Shown piece by piece: positions 58,901 to 64,000 of a DNA stretch of 64,000 nt (within the stretch, counting starts at the first letter, position 1; each line of letters starts with the position of its first letter). The stretch is from Tubulanus polymorphus (Eukaryota; Nemertea; Palaeonemertea; Tubulaniformes; Tubulanidae). The translations under genes were made by a program, and so were the position numbers. The notes under the pieces are model-generated. The model saw only the letters and a program-made list of their open reading frames with translations. It ran no database searches and had not been told where the DNA came from. Location: contig NC_134030.1 of NCBI RefSeq assembly GCF_964204645.1, positions 21,519,210-21,583,209 on the forward strand, read 5' to 3'.

Positions 58901-61900
58901 TATTTCTAGGATAGTCGTTGTATTTTGATTTCTAATTGTCGAATTATCCACGCGTTCTGAATCGACGTCAATTCTATCCGATTCACAAATAAAAGTTGTT
59001 CGAGTCTCCTCGATTTGACACGGGAATCGAACCCAGTTCGCTGATCCTCGTGGATTATTCAGTATCATCGCCGTACACAGCATATTGACGTCATTTATCG
59101 GTTGTTTTCGTAGAGGAGATATCAATCCTTGAATAACTTCTGGTATCGTTTCGTTTATCATAGCAGGTTTAAACCACTCTGTGTAGCTCAATGGTTTGCC
59201 ATCAGTCCACGTGTAATAACCATTATTCTGTTAAGATAGAATTCATTTTCATTTATCGACTGCAAAAAATGGTTTCAGCATTTTTATTAACAACTTAATT
59301 AACCATTAACGATTCACTTTAACCACTAACAACTTAACTACTATTAGCGTTAAAAACCCCACTCCATGGCAATGTCACGCCGGGAGTGACAGAGAAAACC
59401 TGAAATATGGTCGTGGTCACTTTACAGGTGACTAGCCTACTGACCTAATTTTCCGTTAGATGGCGAACTAGTCGAGTTTAGTATTTTCTACATTTGACCA
59501 TTCAACTACTGTTAAAAGTTTAGGGCATTCAAATCTTTTGTCTGAAGTCAAGTTAAATCAAATAGTCAGTTACAGTACTTTATATTTTATTATCCTTTTC
59601 AATATTGTTTGCATTAATTCTGTTTGGTAATTTATATCAATTTAGAGTCTTTCGATTTGAATTTACTGTACATTTTACATTTCTTCTGCATTAATTAATT
59701 CCACAATTAATCACATTTATCATGAATCTTTTGGTTTCGAATCCGCGTAATATTTGTTCATTTTTCCTTTCTCTCACTATTTCATGTAGAAGTTACCTTG
59801 AATTTGAGCCCGATCATCATTATAAGCGCCTCCTGGGTATATCCCTTTCTAAGCAGTTTCGTGGCGAATAACCTTTTGACAGAAATCATTTCATCTTGTG
59901 AGTTGATACTGAGAAGATGTCCTCCGTATTTCTGTTGACAGTACATTTCAGCGTTCTCCCAATTCAGTCGTTCATCTTTGATGTATTTGACGCAGGAAAT
60001 TCCCGAATCTAGAAATCCTGATTTACAGCTGATTTCATCAAACTGGTTTTTTGTTAACTTTTCTAAATTGTATTGTATTTGAAATGTGGGAACACGACCT
60101 CTTATCTCAAAATACAATTCATTGTCGATCAAACTATGGAATATACTTCCACGTTTAGCATTAGTTCTGCATAATTTTTTTTGATGGAAGGTTTCGCTTT
60201 TATCGTGAAAGTCATATATCCGTTGCTTAAAAAAAACTGGGTCTTTGTCCGATAGAGATGATTTAGTGCACGGTGTGATCTGAATAAATTTGATTACGAA
60301 TCTGTAATATTGAAATCGATTATTTTCCATTGGGTTTTCAAAGCTATAATATAAAGATGTCGAACTCGACGATCCAAATCCCGGATAGTTCGGTGATTGT
60401 AAGATTCCACATTCGTCCCTATCCGGGAAAAACGAAAAACCAATTGAATATGTTGTACGCGTTTTTTCTACTTGGCATTTGCGACGCAGTTTAAGTAATT
60501 GTTCATAATACCAGAATTGATATTTGCCGAACAATTTCAAAGTGTTTAATACTAAACTGTTATTTAGAAACTGATTTGATAAACTCATTGCCCTGTCACA
60601 TTTACTATTCGAATATCGCGCAGGATAACATGCGCCAATTTGATATTCATATTCTGATGATATATAAATGTTTTCTAAAGGAAGGCGCCGGTTTTCAGGT
60701 GTAATCACCAGACAGTGTGACGTCATAGTGATATGGTTTTCTCCTTCCTGCAGAACATACCCGTCGCAGTCAGTAGGATTGAATTTGAGAGAAAGACTTG
60801 ATTTCGATTTCGAACCGATGATTGGTGTTACTAGTTCTGGAATCCAATTATCCCAGTTATAAGCGTATCCTACTACAGTAACCGGTCCTCCTGATGTAAT
60901 CAAACCGACGACGTTGCGACCGTATTTATAACTAGGACAATACGGACCATAGCGTCTAGCTGTAAAATTACCACCATCATATATATAAAATCCAGCTCTC
61001 TCGCACGTCTCTGATAAAACTGCCAGTTTGAATTTATCCTCAAAAATATCAACTTTCCGTTTAAATACTAAAGTATTTATACGATACGATAATGTTGTCT
61101 TCTTTGATGCCGGGAAGAGTTCGCTTGGAACCAAACTGGCACTTGAGCCAGATATCTACAAAATATGAAATTGATCATTTATCGAATAATCAAAAATTGT
61201 TTTGTTAGATACATTGTTTTACATTATTCTTAAATCATACACTTTATGTATTTATCCGACAAAATAATTGACGAATTTTCCTTGTTCTTAATTACACTTT
61301 TGAATACATTAAAGGGATGTTCCGTATCTTATATTTTCGCACAAGAAATTTAAAGGTTGTACAAAAAAGTTATTTTTTCAAAGATTTATTTAAACATCAG
61401 TTCTTGTACTAATATTCATGTTAAACAAAAATTAATATTTCTCATTTTAACAATTCTACACAAATATCTGTAAAGCAATAACTGAGAAATCATTTGTGGA
61501 CTTGCACGTCTTCTATTGAAAGTGGAAAATTCAACTTCAAACCCATTTTTATTTCTATGGTTCATTTTTACGTATAATTTAGCTGAACCTGAGTAGTTAT
61601 TTTACTTACCCTGTGTTTGTGAACTTGTACGTCTCCTGTGGATAAAGATTTCACTTCAAATTCAATTTTTAAATTCGATTGTAAATCACCTGGTCTTATT
61701 AAAACGCACAGTATGACGAGAAAGCCGTCAGATTTAACACTCAGTGATTCCAGGTAGTTGTAACCGAGTAAAATATCAGTTCCTACAACGCGTAACCCTT
61801 CTAGTTTATATACACCAATGACGTCACCGGATGTGCTGAGATCACGTGTCCAGTTGAAGACGACGTACTCTAACACCTGCACTGTGATAGACCAGCAGTG

Positions 61901-62818
61901 TAAGTGTTTTGATCGAGTTATTACGTGTAAACTGTTGTCATCAGGGATGAGCACTCCAGACTCGTTATTAGAGATTTGAATTAACGGATTAGAGACGTTC
62001 CAATCAGATATTCTATACACCTGAACGAATAGTTGTGATTTAAATGACAAACGGCGTTTTTTTGAGTAAATAATGGCTTTGTTAGTTTTAGTATAAAATG
62101 ATGAAGGTGGATGCCCGGTTTGTTCTGGTATAACAGCTATTGGTTCACTGGTGTTCCATCCGTCGTAAATTTGAACAGTTGCCGCTGATTCAGCGCCAGG
62201 AGATAATCTGAGGACTATCTGTGTAAATGTCAAATTCATAGCAAAACCATCCGGGATCCCGATCCATTCCAAATAAAATTGACAACGATCCAAATATATT
62301 GCGAATTTGTATCCTGTTGACGACGTTTGTAATTTGTTTAATATGGAATTGTATTCTCTGCAGTTGTGAGTGAATTTCAAATTGCTTCGTTCAAAACGAT
62401 ATATGATATAAACCCGACTACCCCGCGCACCATCGACGTTACTTCTAAACATCAACGAGACCGAATCGTTACGACGCATTTCATGTTTTCCTTCACCGCA
62501 GAATCTGTTATCGGACTCACCGACGAGAAGGTAGTTATCACTACAGAATATCGACGGCTCGATGTCGTAGTATAGTTTGATGTTGAAAGTTCCCGGTAAA
62601 GAGCTGTTGACGAACCAACGACATTCAACACCGCGCGTTAACGACGAGTAATTCGGTGAAACGATGTAACCGGACGTAGAATCGACGGGGTACCAAGTGT
62701 TGTTACAAGTCGAACTGACCGTCACAGAGTCAGACAGATCAGCGTGTGCGATGTTAACTTGCCAGACGATCAGCGACGCTATAAACAGCGCTCTCAGTCG
62801 ATCCATACCGAACAGCAT
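55928..62818 (-). CDS. GRL101-like chimeric receptor B, tandem paralogue
   Basis: Exons 62818-61610, 61155-59797 and 59227-55928, all phase 0, 1955 aa; same architecture and splice sites as receptor A. Start is the ATG at 62818, as in A. Exon 3 (end of first lectin-like domain, second lectin-like domain, LDLa, LRR, 7TM) differs at about 19 of 1087 compared residues, with only two changes after the LRRs. Exons 1 and 2 differ far more and with indels: for example CREYNSILNKLQTSSTGYKF against CRKNDFKINKLQTS-TGYKF, KAIIYSKKRRLSFKSQ against RAIISLLRGRRVSTQ, and a 5-residue insertion (YDFHDKS region) in exon 2. It also has QRY at the TM3 end and NPLLY in TM7. Intact, no sign of decay; the pair probably shares signalling but may differ in ligand. 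Confidence 0.88.
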
Positions 62819-63594
62819 CAACACGACAGAATGAATCGAATCTTTCAAATTGACGTTCAGATTTCTTCACGTCGAATAGCCGGCGGAAACAGATTACAGT
62901 TCGTCCAATCAGAAAATTCGCTGAGAATTCTTTGAAATAGATATTTTTCGTCGCTGCTGCAATTATTTTGAAACCGATTCCAGTTTTGCATATTTGAATT
63001 TTTGCAGATCAGTTTCTCAATTAGTGACAAATATATATTTCTAAATTTCATGTTACTTGCTAGCAGTGAAAGATCAAAGGCGTCAATTTATTCAACTAAA
63101 CTGTTTAAGTTGGAATTCAGTCCAAGAAACATTTACTAGAACTACATTGATGATGCGTAATCGATTTTCTGTAGTTCAGACTTTTGAGCTAAAGTGTTGA
63201 GATTCAAAGTCAAAATGGATGTATTTTCAGCAATATTTGAGTTTCGGGACAAATCCTAACAAACTGACAGATTTGGTCTGGTATTTCCACTTGGGGTCTT
63301 GCTAATGCAGGCGTGTGCGACAATAAAAATAAATTCTGATGTTGGTGAAGAAGAATCCATTTTGCAGCCCAGTCATTTTTACGTACCACCGGATTTTGGA
63401 ATAAGCTTGGGATTATAGGGATTGGAATAATGGACCAAACAAATTTAGGCAGTTCAGATTTTTAGTGCCATTAGTCTTTTTGAAAAAAAAACTACAGTGG
63501 AACCTCCTTGCAATTTTATTTAGTCAGCCCAGAACTTTGAGTTATTTCGATTCTAAGTCAAAATTGATATATTTTCAATAATATTTGAGTTTTG
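62819..63594 (-). promoter_or_regulatory. 5' flank of receptor B
   Basis: Same CCAAT-type box as receptor A (about 62904-62915) and near-identical sequence to 51877-52657; no clear TATA box. Includes 'cagtggaacctccttgcaa' near 63495, related to the adjoining 71-bp satellite. Confidence 0.35.
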
Positions 63595-63670
63595 GGTAAA
63601 TTGAAAAAAGACCCGATAAATAGGCAGTTCAAATTTGAGTTGCATGATCATTTTTGCCGTGGGGAAAATA

Positions 63671-64000
63671 CAGCGGAACCTCGTTACAACGAACTTCAGG
63701 AGACCAGAAAATCTGTGCGTTATAACCGATAGTTCTATATACAGCGGAACCTCGTTACAACGAATTTCAGGAGACCATAAAATCTGTTCGCTATAACCGA
63801 TAGTTCTATATACAACGGAACCTCGTTACAACGAACTTCAGGAGACCAGAAAATCGTTATAACCGATAGTTCTATATACAGCGGAACCTCGTTACAACGA
63901 ACATCACGGGACCAGAAAATCTGTTCCTTATAACCGATAGTTCTTTAAACAGCGGAACCTCGTTACAACGAACTTCACGGGACCAGAAAATCTGTTCATT
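63671..64000. repeat. 71-bp tandem repeat, runs off the right edge
   Basis: 'cagcggaacctcgttacaac' recurs at 63671, 63742, 63813, 63879 and 63950 (71, 71, 66, 71). Each unit has GTTACAACGAA and GTTATAACCGATAG. The CAGYGGAACCTCGTTA start resembles pogo/Tigger-type transposon ends. Confidence 0.93.

Larger units (their letters stand above)
52658..63594. repeat. Segmental tandem duplication, copy 2
   Basis: Direct repeat of 43908-52657. It differs by an extra 1.65 kb at about 53813-55462, a longer CCATAGTC-debris block (52690-53290) and a longer receptor intron 1. Homology ends at 'aatatttgagttttg' (63594). Confidence 0.88.

Overview
The window is animal nuclear DNA. It is AT-rich, its genes are split by GT-AG introns, and it is packed with short inverted-repeat transposons, tandem arrays and decayed LINE tails. 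Two large receptors combining CUB, C-type lectin-like, LDLa, LRR and rhodopsin-type 7TM segments resemble the GRL101 receptor first described in the snail Lymnaea. That points to a lophotrochozoan (mollusc, annelid or brachiopod relative). This is an inference from protein type, not a species call.

Layout. At 1-5.1 kb there are repeats and the probable 5' end of a minus-strand gene that runs off the left edge (UTR exon near 4875-5095, start-codon exon at 302-383). At 5.8-7.6 kb is an intronless HEXIM gene (P-TEFb/7SK inhibitor) with a TATA box. From 7.6 to 14.6 kb I see only repeats. From 30.1 down to 14.6 kb on the minus strand is a complete ALIX/PDCD6IP gene, rebuilt here as 18 phase-consistent exons (896 aa); its introns carry many unrelated tandem arrays and MITEs. 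At 31.3-39.0 kb is a palindromic locus. Two copies of a small secreted polyampholyte gene point away from each other, with near-identical arms (about 33.14-34.80 and 35.50-37.32 kb) that include a 109-bp satellite, while their last exons have diverged. At 39.2-41.5 kb is a TMEM169 homologue. From 43.9 to 63.6 kb is a direct tandem duplication, each copy holding one three-exon minus-strand receptor gene of about 1950 aa. The right edge enters a 71-bp satellite.

How the genes relate. HEXIM (transcription elongation control), ALIX (ESCRT, abscission, endosome) and TMEM169 are single-copy conserved genes with no sign of working together. The locally interesting biology is in the two duplicated loci: the palindromic secreted-protein pair, and the receptor pair whose 7TM/LDLa exon and outer flanks are nearly identical while intron 1 and patches of the CUB-bearing ectodomain differ strongly. 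All identities, counts and splice sites were read by eye; no alignment or database search was run.
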